NCBI GenBank assembly: GCA_036500145.1
Contig: DASYCO010000011.1
Location: forward strand, 1-38,533
Source of the DNA: CAMAVH01 sp036500145
GTDB taxonomy: Bacteria > Pseudomonadota > Alphaproteobacteria > SMXQ01
Reading direction: 5' to 3'
DNA length: 38,533 nucleotides
Shown here: one piece after another, positions 16,680 through 24,970 of the stretch
Numbering within the stretch: position 1 is the stretch's first letter
Layout of the letters: every line of letters begins with the position of its first letter
Translations under genes and position numbers: made by a program
The notes under the pieces: model-generated
The model's database searches: none
What the model was told of the DNA's origin: nothing
Seen by the model: the letters and a program-made list of their open reading frames with translations, nothing else

Positions 16680-17513
16680 TCAGAATACCGATGCCCAGGC
16701 GCGGCTGATCCACGAGCTCTTGTCTTCCGCCGGCGCAAGCTGCGCGCCGGTCATCAGCTGGTAGGAGTCCTGGTACCACTCGCTGCCCGGGAAGTTGTGG
16801 CCCAGCACGGCGGCGGCGGTCTGCGCTTCCTGCGGCAGGCCGATCTGCATGTAGCACTCGGTCAGGCGATGCAGCGCCTCGGGCACGTGCGACGTGGTCT
16901 GGTAGAGCTCGATCACCCGGCGGTAGCGGGCGATGGCGGCCTGCGGCTCGCTGCGCTTCTGGTAGTAGCGGCCGACCTCCATCTCCTTGCCCGCGAGGTT
17001 GTCGTAGGCGAGGTCGATCTTCAGCTTGGCGTCGCGCGCGTACTTGCTGTCGGGGAAGCGGCGGACGACCTCCTGCAGCGCGTTCAGCGCGCCGTTGGTC
17101 AGGGACTGGTCGCGGGTGATGTCGGGGATGCGCTCATAGTAGCTCAGCGCCTTCAGGTAGTAGGCGTAGGCGATGTCCTTGCTGCCGGGATGCAGCGCGA
17201 TGAAGCGGTCGAGGCCGGAGATGGCCTCGTCGTACTTGTTCATCTCGTAGTTGGCGTAGGCGTTGAGCAGCTGGGACTTGGTCGCCCAGACCGAATAGGG
17301 ATGCTGGCGGTCGACTTCGTCGAACAGCTTCACGGCGTCGGCGGGCGCGCCCTCCTGCATGTCGCTCATGGCCTCGTTGAACATGTCCTCGGCCGGCCGG
17401 TCGGGCATGACCTTCGCGTCCTCGTCGGAGCCGCAGGCGGAAAGCGCCAGCGACATGGACAGGGCGAACAGCGGGGCGGCGAGGGCGGAGGACAGGCGGC
17501 GCGACAGGGGCAT
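16680..17513 (-). CDS. bamD: Outer membrane assembly lipoprotein BamD (ComL/YfiO)
   Basis: Essential lipoprotein of the BAM complex that folds beta-barrel proteins into the outer membrane. The 277-residue protein has a lipoprotein signal peptide with lipobox LSAC (Cys27), then TPR-like repeats: PAEDMFNEAMSDMQEGAPADAVKLFDEVDRQHPYS, AYANYEMNKYDEAISGLDRFIALHPG, and the RRFPDSKYARDAKLKIDLAYDNLAGKEMEVGRYY block diagnostic of the family. ATG 17513 is chosen to place the signal peptide; the open frame continues upstream for 72 codons without family features. Upstream, TATGAT/TATAGT-like elements near 17580-17592 on the minus strand could be its promoter, since lpxC is terminated before it. Confidence 0.95.
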   Translation of the reverse strand: MPLSRRLSSALAAPLFALSMSLALSACGSDEDAKVMPDRPAEDMFNEAMSDMQEGAPADAVKLFDEVDRQHPYSVWATKSQLLNAYANYEMNKYDEAISGLDRFIALHPGSKDIAYAYYLKALSYYERIPDITRDQSLTNGALNALQEVVRRFPDSKYARDAKLKIDLAYDNLAGKEMEVGRYYQKRSEPQAAIARYRRVIELYQTTSHVPEALHRLTECYMQIGLPQEAQTAAAVLGHNFPGSEWYQDSYQLMTGAQLAPAEDKSSWISRAWASVF

Positions 17514-17743
17514 GTGGATGCAACCAGGGATGAAGGCGGACGAAAACGGCAGGCAGGCCCGCGGCCAAGCGGCGGGCTGGCGGACTATATCATAATCCGC
17601 GAGGAGCGCGACAGGCGGCCGCTGCCGCCCGTCTTTCGCCAAGGGCTTGGCCGGCAAGGGAAAATGACCCGAAAAGGACCGTCTGGCGCCGCAGTTCCGT
17701 TCACGAATGCGCGCCTGGGACACGGGCATGGCGCGGACAAGGA

Positions 17744-17773
17744 AAAAGGCCGGCGGAGAGCCGCCGGCCTTTT
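17744..17773. terminator. Terminator after lpxC (symmetrical)
   Basis: A 13-bp perfect stem AAAAGGCCGGCGG/CCGCCGGCCTTTT (17744-17756 with 17761-17773) has a 4-base loop. On the minus strand it ends in TTTTT and lies 26 bases after the lpxC stop, so it separates lpxC from bamD. The A/T-flanked symmetry would also work on the plus strand. Confidence 0.9.
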
Positions 17774-17798
17774 GGGATCGTGGGAACGCGGGGGTCGC

Positions 17799-18755
17799 CT
17801 AGCGGATGGCGGCGGCGGCGCTCTTGCGGCTGGCGGCGCCGGCGATCATCGGCATGGCGTTCTCGGCCTCGGCGTGCAGCAGGTCGGTGTCGAGATCGAC
17901 GATCTCGTGCGCGCCCTTGTCGGCGAACAGCGCCTGCAGCAGCTGGTGGTTCATGCGGTGGCCCGAGCGGGAGCCGTGGAAATGGCCGATCAGCGGCGCG
18001 CCGGCGAGGTAGAGATCGCCGACGCTGTCGAGCACCTTGTGGCGCACGAACTCGTCCACGTAGCGCAGGCCGGTCGGGTTCAGCACCTTGTCGCCGCTGA
18101 CGACGACGGCGTTCTCGATGGAGCCGCCACGCAGCAGGCCCTGGGCGCGCAGCGCGCTGACTTCATGCTCGAAGCCGAAGGTGCGGGCACGGGCAATGTC
18201 GCTCTTGAACGCGCCGTCGACGAGGTCGAAGGCGAAGGTCTGGCGGCGCACGGCGGCGCTGGAGAAGTCGATGTCGAAGCTGATCGAGAAGCCGGCGCCG
18301 GGCTCGATGGCGGCGCGCTTGTCGCCGACCGTGACCGAGACGGGCTTCTTGACGACGACGGCGCGGCGGGCGGCGGCCTGCTCGACGGTGCCGGCGCATT
18401 CGATCAGGAACACGAAGGGCGCGGCGCTGCCGTCCATGATCGGCACTTCGGGGCCGTTCAGCTCGACGACGGCGTTGTCGATGCCGGCGGCGGCGAGCGC
18501 GGCCATCAGGTGCTCGATGGTGGAGATCGTCGAGCCGCCCATGCTGATCGCGGTGCAGAGCTGCGAATCGGTGACGTTGCGCCAGTCGGCGGCGATCATC
18601 GCCTGGCCGCCGGGAATGTCGGTGCGCTTGAAGACGATGCCGCTGTTCTCGTCAGCGGGAAGCAGGGTCATCGAGACCTTGGCGCCGCTGTGCAGGCCAA
18701 TGCCGCTGCAGCCAATGGCGCTCTTCAGGGTCTTCTGGCGGACGATCTGTCCCAT
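17799..18755 (-). CDS. lpxC: UDP-3-O-acyl-N-acetylglucosamine deacetylase LpxC
   Basis: Zinc amidase catalysing the committed step of lipid A synthesis. It has 318 residues. It opens with QKTLKSAIGCSGIGLHSG, typical of the family. Catalytic and zinc-site residues are visible: TIEHLMAAL (Glu81, His82), HKVLDSVGDL (the HxxxD zinc pair) and GHFHGSRSGH (the general-acid His region). The GPEVPIMDGSAAPF block is conserved. The gene starts 189 bases after ftsZ behind a hairpin and is followed by a strong terminator, so it may be its own transcription unit. The C-terminal tail (ASRKSAAAAIR) is short and variable. Confidence 0.97.
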   Translation of the reverse strand: MGQIVRQKTLKSAIGCSGIGLHSGAKVSMTLLPADENSGIVFKRTDIPGGQAMIAADWRNVTDSQLCTAISMGGSTISTIEHLMAALAAAGIDNAVVELNGPEVPIMDGSAAPFVFLIECAGTVEQAAARRAVVVKKPVSVTVGDKRAAIEPGAGFSISFDIDFSSAAVRRQTFAFDLVDGAFKSDIARARTFGFEHEVSALRAQGLLRGGSIENAVVVSGDKVLNPTGLRYVDEFVRHKVLDSVGDLYLAGAPLIGHFHGSRSGHRMNHQLLQALFADKGAHEIVDLDTDLLHAEAENAMPMIAGAASRKSAAAAIR

Positions 18756-18829
18756 TTACTCTTCCCACGCGGGTAAAACGGCTGGCGAAAATGGGCGAAT
18801 GGAACCCGGAGAACTCCCCGGAAGAAATT

Positions 18830-18865
18830 CGCTCCAGGGAACATGAAACCTTGTCCCCTGGAGCG
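18830..18865 (-). terminator. Hairpin downstream of ftsZ (candidate terminator)
   Basis: CGCTCCAGGG at 18830-18839 pairs perfectly with CCCTGGAGCG at 18856-18865 around a 16-base loop. On the minus strand it follows the ftsZ stop by 80 bases and is trailed by AATTTCTTCC, a poor U-tract. It could be an attenuating terminator or an mRNA-end stabiliser. Confidence 0.45.
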
Positions 18866-18944
18866 CAAATCACTGTTTGTTACAGAATGTTACGGGCGAT
18901 TCCCTTGATTCTACTGGGGCGCCCGTCGGCTTAGGTTCCGGCCC

Positions 18945-20753
18945 TCAGTTGGCCTGCCGGCGGAGAAACGCCGGGATGTCGAGCAGGTCGTCGTCCATGC
19001 CGGCCTTCGGCTTGTCCGCCGGGTCGACGCCGAGGCCCAGGCCGAGGGAGGGCTGGTTCGTCGTCTGGGCCGGCTGGATCATCATCGGCTGGGCGACCGG
19101 CGCGGGGGCCGGGGTCTGGGCGGCGGCCAGGGCCTGCATGGCGACCTGGACCGGCTGCGGCGCCGGCTGGGCCATCATCGGCTGCATGGCGGGCTGCTGC
19201 ATCGGGGCCTGCGCGGTGCGCAGGGCCGGCGGCTCGGCCGGGCGGGGGGCTTCCGGAGCCGCGTCGCGGGCGCGACCGGTGCCGGTCACGCGCTCGAACA
19301 GGCTGACCTTGCGGGCCTTGACCATGCGCGGGTCATGGCCGGCATTGACCATGGCCGCTTCGGCGAAGGGCCGGGCGGCTGGGGTGGCCTGGGCGGCGCG
19401 GGCGCTCGGGGTCGGCTCGACCGGGAGCGACGGCATGAAGGCCTTGCGGCCGTCAGCGGCCATCGGGGCGGCTTCGGCCGGGGCCGGCTCGGCCTGGACC
19501 TGAGCCTGAACCGGGGCCGGTTCCGGCATGGCGAAGGTCGGCTCGATCTGCGTCGCCGTGGCGGTCATGATCGGGGCCATCATCGGCGCGCTCATGGCCG
19601 GCTGGGCGGACATGTGCGGCACGGCCATCGGCGCGGCGAAGGACGACGTCGCCATGGTCGGGGCGGACATCGCGGTCGCCGGCATGCCCTGGGCGGTCAT
19701 GCTCGGGCGGCCGGTCTGCAGCGCCGGGCGGCGGGCGTGATGGTCGACCAGGTTGATGACGGTCGGCTTCGGCTCGGCGACGGCTTCGGCGTCGATGCCG
19801 GTGGCGATGACCGAAATGCGCATGCGGCCTTCGAGGCTCTCGTCGAAGGTCGAGCCGAAGATGATGTTGGCTTCGGGATCGACTTCCTCGCGGATGCGGT
19901 TCGCGGCTTCGTCGACCTCGTACAGGGTCATGTCGAGGCCGCCGGTGATGTTGATGAGCACGCCGCGCGCGCCCTTCATCGACACGTCGTCGAGCAGCGG
20001 GTTGGAGATCGCGGCCTGGGCGGCGTCGAGCGCGCGCTTGTCGCCGGTGCCCTCGCCGGTGCCCATCATCGCCTTGCCCATCTCGCTCATGACCTGGCGC
20101 ACGTCGGCGAAGTCGAGGTTGATGAGGCCGGGCATGACCATCAGGTCGGTGACGCCGCGCACGCCGGAGTGCAGGACGTTGTCGGCCAGCTTGAAGGCTT
20201 CCGCGAAGGTCGTCTTCTCGTTGGCGATGCGGAACAGGTTCTGGTTCGGGATGACGATCAGCGTGTCGACGAACTGCTGCAGCTCCTCGATGCCGGCCTC
20301 CGCGGTGCGCATGCGGTGGATGCCTTCGAACTGGAAGGGCTTCGTCACGACGCCGACGGTCAGGATGCCCTGCTCGCGCGCGGCGCGCGCGATCACGGGA
20401 GCGGCGCCGGTGCCGGTGCCGCCGCCCATGCCGGCGGTGATGAAGACCATGTTCGAGGCGTGCAGGTGGCCGAGGATCTCCTCGAGCGCCTCTTCGGCCG
20501 AAGCGCGGCCGACGTCGGGACGCGCGCCGGCGCCGAGGCCCTGCGTGATGTTGCGGCCGAGCTGGATCTTGCGCTCGGACGGGGACTGGGCGAGAGCCTG
20601 CGCGTCGCTGTTGGCGACGACGAACTCGACGCCTTCGAGCTGGCACTTGATCATGTTGTTGACGGCGTTGCAGCCGGCGCCGCCGACGCCAACGACGGTG
20701 ATGCGCGGCTTCAGGTCGGGTTCTTGCTGGGGCACGGTGAGGTTAATTGCCAT
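18945..20753 (-). CDS. ftsZ: Cell division protein FtsZ with very long C-terminal linker
   Basis: Tubulin-like GTPase forming the Z-ring. It has 602 residues. The GTP-binding signature GGGTGTGAAP is at 110-119, GVGGAGCNAV at 22-31, and the T7 synergy loop NLDFADVR at 212-219. The folded core ends near residue 325. Residues about 326-583 form a low-complexity linker extremely rich in Met, Pro, Ala and Gln, interrupted by a basic island DPRMVKARKVSLFERVTGTGR (474-494). The conserved C-terminal peptide DDDLLDIPAFLRRQ (587-600) that binds FtsA is intact. ATG 20753 has GGAGG six bases upstream; the frame stays open further upstream but without homology. ftsA lies 207 bases upstream across a structured spacer. 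Confidence 0.98.
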   Translation of the reverse strand: MAINLTVPQQEPDLKPRITVVGVGGAGCNAVNNMIKCQLEGVEFVVANSDAQALAQSPSERKIQLGRNITQGLGAGARPDVGRASAEEALEEILGHLHASNMVFITAGMGGGTGTGAAPVIARAAREQGILTVGVVTKPFQFEGIHRMRTAEAGIEELQQFVDTLIVIPNQNLFRIANEKTTFAEAFKLADNVLHSGVRGVTDLMVMPGLINLDFADVRQVMSEMGKAMMGTGEGTGDKRALDAAQAAISNPLLDDVSMKGARGVLINITGGLDMTLYEVDEAANRIREEVDPEANIIFGSTFDESLEGRMRISVIATGIDAEAVAEPKPTVINLVDHHARRPALQTGRPSMTAQGMPATAMSAPTMATSSFAAPMAVPHMSAQPAMSAPMMAPIMTATATQIEPTFAMPEPAPVQAQVQAEPAPAEAAPMAADGRKAFMPSLPVEPTPSARAAQATPAARPFAEAAMVNAGHDPRMVKARKVSLFERVTGTGRARDAAPEAPRPAEPPALRTAQAPMQQPAMQPMMAQPAPQPVQVAMQALAAAQTPAPAPVAQPMMIQPAQTTNQPSLGLGLGVDPADKPKAGMDDDLLDIPAFLRRQAN

Positions 20754-20847
20754 TTTTAGCCTCCGATGGACACAAAGTGTGATGCGGTTGAAAGGGTGAA
20801 AGCGTTGCGCCGGCCGCCAAACCGGCTTGTTGAAAAGGGGGCGCCGA

Positions 20848-20905
20848 GCGGGCCTGGGGTGCACACCCCGGGAAAGTTCCCGGAAAGCGTGCAGCCCGGG
20901 CCCGC
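20848..20905. other. Structured ftsA-ftsZ spacer (three-way-junction-like fold)
   Basis: Within the 207-base spacer (20754-20960), an outer 7-bp stem GCGGGCC/GGCCCGC (20848-20854 with 20899-20905) encloses a GGGGTG/CACCCC hairpin (20856-20861 with 20864-20869) and a GGGAA/TTCCC hairpin (20870-20874 with 20877-20881). It lies about 95-150 bases upstream of the ftsZ start. It could be a leader element, a pause or attenuation site, or an mRNA processing site. No known riboswitch pattern was recognised. Confidence 0.45.
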
Positions 20906-20960
20906 CGTGGACGCCGACCGGGACTGTGCGTCGCCCCGGCCGCAAGGGTTGCTATGGGTC

Positions 20961-22229
20961 TTAGAAGTTTTCACGCAGCCAGACTCCAAATCGGCCGAAC
21001 AGCCCGGCCGGCTCTTCGCCGTCGCGCACGCGCGGCGCCAAGGCCCCCATGGGGGCATCGACGTGCTTGCTGACGGCGTAGGTGAGAAGGCCGGCGCAGG
21101 TGGCGAAGGCGGGACCGCCCGTCGCCTCGGCCAGGCCGCTGATCCGCAGCGGCCGGCCGCGCCGAACCTGTTTGTCGAGGACGCCGGCGGCCAGTTCCTG
21201 GACGCCCTGCAGCTGGCTCGCGCCGCCGGTCAGCACGACGCGGCGGCCGGCGACCTTGTCGACGCCGCTCGCCTCGAGGCGCGAGCGGATATGTTCGAAC
21301 GTCTCTTCCAGGCGCGGCTGGATGATCGAGACAAGGATGGAGCGCGGCACGTGGTTGGCCTGGGCGCGGTCTTCCTCGCCGACCAGCGGCACGTCGATGA
21401 TCTCGCGCTCGTCGGACGGGGACGGGATGGCGCTGCCGTAGAGGGTCTTCATGCGCTCGGCATGGGCGAGCGGCGTCGACAGGCCGCGGGCGATGTCGCT
21501 GGTGACGTGGGCGCCGCCGATGGGAACGCTGTCCGCATGGACCAGCTTGCCGTCGTAGAAGACAGCGATGGAGGTGGTGCCGCCGCCCATGTCGATGACG
21601 GTGGCGCCGAGGTTCATCTCGTCCTCGACCAGGGCCGACAGGGCCGCCGCGTAGGGCGACATGACGAGGGCCGAGACGTCGAGATGGCAACGCTGGATAC
21701 AGGTGGTCAAAGTACGGATCGCACCCGAAGCTGCGGTGATGGCGTGCATGTTGACCCCGAGGCGTTCGCCATACATCCCGCGGGGGTCCCGAATATTGCG
21801 GCTACCATCTATGGTGTAACCCACAGGCACGCAGTGGATCAACTCGCGATCGCCGCTTTCGCTCTGGGCGCGGCCATGAGTTAGGACTTTGCGCACATCG
21901 GCGTCGCCGACCTCGTGGCCGGCGATGGAGACTTCGTAGTTCAGCGTCTTCGAGTCGGGCTGGCCCGCCGAAAGATTGACGATGACCTCGCGGATCGTCT
22001 CGCCGGCCATCTGCTCGGCGGCCTGGACCGCCGACAGGATCGACATTTCGGCCGCCTCGACGTCGACGATGGAACCCGCGCGCACGCCGTCGGAGCTGTG
22101 ATGCCCGATGCCGGCGACCCGGAGGTGGCCTTCGTCGTCGGCCCGCGCGATGAAGCAGCACACCTTGGTGGTGCCGACATCGAGCGCCGCAATCAGCCCG
22201 CTCCGCGTCTTGGACAGAGATTTACGCAT
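20961..22229 (-). CDS. ftsA: Cell division protein FtsA
   Basis: Actin-like ATPase tethering FtsZ to the inner membrane. It has 422 residues, the usual length. Visible features: phosphate-1 LIAALDVGTTKVCCFIA, the 1C domain region (IREVIVNLSAGQPDSK), phosphate-2 TVIDMGGGTTSIAVF, adenosine motif VVLTGGASQLQGV, and a C-terminal amphipathic membrane-targeting helix GLFGRFGVWLRENF. ATG 22229 has AGGGGA six bases upstream, overlapping the ftsQ stop 10 bases away, so translation is probably coupled to ftsQ. Confidence 0.97.
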   Translation of the reverse strand: MRKSLSKTRSGLIAALDVGTTKVCCFIARADDEGHLRVAGIGHHSSDGVRAGSIVDVEAAEMSILSAVQAAEQMAGETIREVIVNLSAGQPDSKTLNYEVSIAGHEVGDADVRKVLTHGRAQSESGDRELIHCVPVGYTIDGSRNIRDPRGMYGERLGVNMHAITAASGAIRTLTTCIQRCHLDVSALVMSPYAAALSALVEDEMNLGATVIDMGGGTTSIAVFYDGKLVHADSVPIGGAHVTSDIARGLSTPLAHAERMKTLYGSAIPSPSDEREIIDVPLVGEEDRAQANHVPRSILVSIIQPRLEETFEHIRSRLEASGVDKVAGRRVVLTGGASQLQGVQELAAGVLDKQVRRGRPLRISGLAEATGGPAFATCAGLLTYAVSKHVDAPMGALAPRVRDGEEPAGLFGRFGVWLRENF

Positions 22230-22239
22230 TTCGGTTCCC

Positions 22240-23103
22240 CTAGGTGTCCTTGCCGGTCTTCTTGACGACGGGCGCCTTCGGCGGCGGCACCCCCGGCGAC
22301 AGCCGCACGACCGTCCGGTCGGGCAGCCGCAGATCGATGTTGGCGACGTCGCGCGCCAGGACGTCCTGGCTGCGCTGCATGGCGGCGAACTTGGCCCAGG
22401 CGCGCCCGGCGTCCTGCTCGGGCAGCTGCACTTCGGCGCCGTTGTCGAAGATGACGGTCCAGCGCCGGCCGCCGACGAAGGTCATGGCGGCGACCCGCGT
22501 GCGCAGGTCCGGCTCGGCGGCGGTGATGGCGAGGATGGCGTTGGCGTTGGCGGGCGCGCCCTCGCCGATGATCTGGGGCAGCTGGCCGAAGCGCGCCGGA
22601 TCGGCGCCGGGAATGACGGCGCCGTCGCGGTCGACCAGGGCGAGCTTGCCGTCCTTCTGCCACAGCGCCATCGGGGTGCGCTCTTCAAGGCGGACGAAGA
22701 CGGTGTCGGGCAGGCGGCGCTCGACGGTGGCCTTGCGGATCCAGGGCAGCTGCTCCAGGCGCGCCTGCGCCTCGTGGGGGTCGAAGCCGAAGATCGGCGA
22801 GCCGCGGCGCACGTCGAGCGCGGCCAGGACGTCCTTGCCCTCGCTTTCGGCGCGGCCCTGCACCAGCACCTCGCGCACGGCGAGGCCGAGGCCGGCGCTG
22901 ACGGTCAGGCCCTTGTCTTCCAGCCAGGCGCCGGCGGCGTCGGCATGGCCGGCGCGCACGAGCCAGGTCGGCACGGCGACGGCGAGGGCGGCGACGCCGA
23001 GCGCCACGCCGACGCGGACGGCCGGCTTCAGCCAGCGCGGCGGCGGCGAGCGGCGGACGGGCTTGCGCGGCCTGGCGCGCGCCTTCTTCTTCAGCGCGGG
23101 CAT
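22240..23103 (-). CDS. ftsQ: Cell division protein FtsQ
   Basis: Bitopic inner-membrane divisome protein that bridges early and late components. It has 287 residues: a basic cytoplasmic N-terminus (KKKARARPRKPVRRSPPPRW), one transmembrane segment (about 25-48), a POTRA domain starting near LAVREVLVQGRAESEGKDVLAALDVRRGSPIFGFD with LPWIRKATVERRLPDTVFVRLEERTPMALW, then the FtsQ beta domain (LALVDRDGAVIP...WTVIFDNGAEVQLPE). ATG 23103 starts 13 bases before the end of ddlB, a coupled overlap. A Pro/Lys tail ends the protein. Confidence 0.95.
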   Translation of the reverse strand: MPALKKKARARPRKPVRRSPPPRWLKPAVRVGVALGVAALAVAVPTWLVRAGHADAAGAWLEDKGLTVSAGLGLAVREVLVQGRAESEGKDVLAALDVRRGSPIFGFDPHEAQARLEQLPWIRKATVERRLPDTVFVRLEERTPMALWQKDGKLALVDRDGAVIPGADPARFGQLPQIIGEGAPANANAILAITAAEPDLRTRVAAMTFVGGRRWTVIFDNGAEVQLPEQDAGRAWAKFAAMQRSQDVLARDVANIDLRLPDRTVVRLSPGVPPPKAPVVKKTGKDT

Positions 23104-24023
23104 GAGGCGTCCTCCACGATCCAGGACACGAGGTCCTCGAAACTGATGCCGGCATGGGCCGCGATCTCCGGCACGAGGGAGAGCGGCGTCATGCCGGGCT
23201 GGGTGTTGACTTCGAGCACGTAGAATTCGCCCCCATCTCCATTGGCGCCCTCCTTGGTGTCGTCGTAGCGCAGGTCGGTGCGCGAGACGCCGCGGCAGCC
23301 GAGCGTGCGGTGGGCGGCCAGGCCGATCTCGAGGGCTTCCTGGTACTTGGCGGGGGACAGCGGCGCCGGCATCAGATGCTCGGCCTTGCCGTCGGTGTAT
23401 TTCGCCTCGTAGCTGTAGAAGCCCTGCTTGGGGCGGATCTCGAGGCAGCCGAGCGCCTTGTCGCCCATCACGGCGACGGTCAGCTCGCGGCCGGGGATGA
23501 AGCGCTCGACCAGCACCTGCTCGCCGTAGGGCCAGGCGGTGTCGGCGAAGGGCTTGGCGTTGTCGCCGGGCTGCACGATGCGCACGCCGACGCTGGAGCC
23601 CTCGTTGAAGGGCTTCACCACGTAGGGGGCGTCCATGAAGCCGCCGGCCAGGACCTGCTCGCGGCTCAGCACCATGCCTTCGGCGACGCGCAGGCCGGCG
23701 GCCTGGAACAGGCGGCGCGCGGTCGGCTTGTCCATGGCGAGGGCCGAGGCCAGCACGCCGGAATGGGTGTAGGGCAGGCCGATGATCTCGAGCGCGCCCT
23801 GGATGCAGCCGTCCTCGCCGAAGCGGCCGTGCAGCGCGTTGAAGGCGACCTGCACGCGCGGATGCAGCGCCTTCAGCAGCGTGCCGATCTCGCGGCCGAC
23901 GTCGATGGTGGTGACGTGGTGGCCGAGCTTCTTCAGCGCGTTCGACACGGCGGCGCCCGACACGAGCGACACTTCGCGCTCCGCCGACCAGCCGCCCATC
24001 AGCACGGCGATGTCCTTCGTCAT
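23091..24023 (-). CDS. ddlB: D-alanine--D-alanine ligase
   Basis: ATP-grasp ligase making D-Ala-D-Ala for the peptidoglycan stem. It has 310 residues. Motifs: AVLMGGWSAEREVSLVSG at the start, HGRFGEDGCIQGALEIIGLPYTHSG, the ATP-grasp PYVVKPFNEGSSVGV, and C-terminal RTDLRYDD plus EVNTQPGMTPLSLVPEIA with the metal-binding Glu/Asn. ATG 24023 overlaps the murB stop as ATGA. The gene is placed between murB and ftsQ as in most alphaproteobacteria. Confidence 0.97.
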   Translation of the reverse strand: MTKDIAVLMGGWSAEREVSLVSGAAVSNALKKLGHHVTTIDVGREIGTLLKALHPRVQVAFNALHGRFGEDGCIQGALEIIGLPYTHSGVLASALAMDKPTARRLFQAAGLRVAEGMVLSREQVLAGGFMDAPYVVKPFNEGSSVGVRIVQPGDNAKPFADTAWPYGEQVLVERFIPGRELTVAVMGDKALGCLEIRPKQGFYSYEAKYTDGKAEHLMPAPLSPAKYQEALEIGLAAHRTLGCRGVSRTDLRYDDTKEGANGDGGEFYVLEVNTQPGMTPLSLVPEIAAHAGISFEDLVSWIVEDASCPR

Positions 24024-24970
24024 GCGGCACCCCCGACGGAGTGCAGGCCGAGAAGCGGCTTGCCGATGCGCTTGATTTCCCATTCGAGCGTCACGCCGCT
24101 GGCGGCGAAGACGCGGCGGCGGACTTCCTCGCCGAGCGCCTCGACGTCGGCCGCGGTCGCGCCGCCGACGTTGATGAGGAAATTGCAGTGCAGCTCGGAC
24201 ACCTGGGCGCCGCCGACGCGCAGGCCGCGGCAGCCGGCCGCGTCGATGAGCTGCCAGGCCTTGTGGCCTTCCGGGTTCTTGAAGGTCGAGCCGCCGGTCG
24301 GCGTGCGCAGCGGCTGCGTCTCGGCGCGCGCCTTCTGGATCTCGTCCATGCGCGCGGCGATGACGTCGCGCGCGCCGGGCTCGCCCTGCAGGCGGGCCGA
24401 GGTGAAGGTCCAGTCCTCGGGCACGGCGGAATGGCGGTAGGTGAAGCCCAGCTCGGCGGGGCCCAGGACATGGACCGTGCCGGCGGCGTCGAGCGCGGTC
24501 GCCTCGACGGTCACGTTCGTCATCTCGCGGCCGTAGGCGCCGGCGTTCATGCGCAGCGCGCCGCCGATCAGGCCGGGGATGCCGGAGAGGAATTCGAGGC
24601 CGGCGATGCCGGCGGCGCGCGCCGCGATGGCGACGTTGAGGTCGAGCGCGGCGGCGCCGGCGCGCACTTCGGCGCCTTCGGCGGAAATCTCGGCGAAGCC
24701 GCGCCCGAGGCGGACGACGACGCCGTCGATGCCGCCGTCGCGCACGAGCAGGTTGGAGCCGACGCCGAGCACGGTGACGGGCACGTCGGCGGGCTTGGCG
24801 GCGAGGAAGGCGGCAAGGTCGTCCTGGTCGACCGGGCGGAACATGACCTCGGCCGGGCCGCCGACCTTGAACCAGGTGACGCGCGACAGGTCGGCCGCTT
24901 CCGTGTAGCGGCCGCGCACTGCGGGCAGGCGCTCGATCAGGCGGTCGGAGGACTTGCGTTCGGCCATCAT
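24020..24970 (-). CDS. murB: UDP-N-acetylenolpyruvoylglucosamine reductase MurB
   Basis: FAD flavoprotein reducing UDP-GlcNAc-enolpyruvate to UDP-MurNAc with NADPH. It has 316 residues. FAD-binding features: WFKVGGPAEVMFRP, VLGVGSNLLVRDGG and FLSGIPGLIGGALRMNAGAYG; the catalytic Ser lies in PTGGSTFKNPEGHKAWQLID; HCNFLIN and a C-terminal EWEIKRIG supply further active-site residues (type I layout). The start is the first of two consecutive ATGs, overlapping murC as ATGA; the second ATG is possible. Confidence 0.97.
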   Translation of the reverse strand: MMAERKSSDRLIERLPAVRGRYTEAADLSRVTWFKVGGPAEVMFRPVDQDDLAAFLAAKPADVPVTVLGVGSNLLVRDGGIDGVVVRLGRGFAEISAEGAEVRAGAAALDLNVAIAARAAGIAGLEFLSGIPGLIGGALRMNAGAYGREMTNVTVEATALDAAGTVHVLGPAELGFTYRHSAVPEDWTFTSARLQGEPGARDVIAARMDEIQKARAETQPLRTPTGGSTFKNPEGHKAWQLIDAAGCRGLRVGGAQVSELHCNFLINVGGATAADVEALGEEVRRRVFAASGVTLEWEIKRIGKPLLGLHSVGGAA

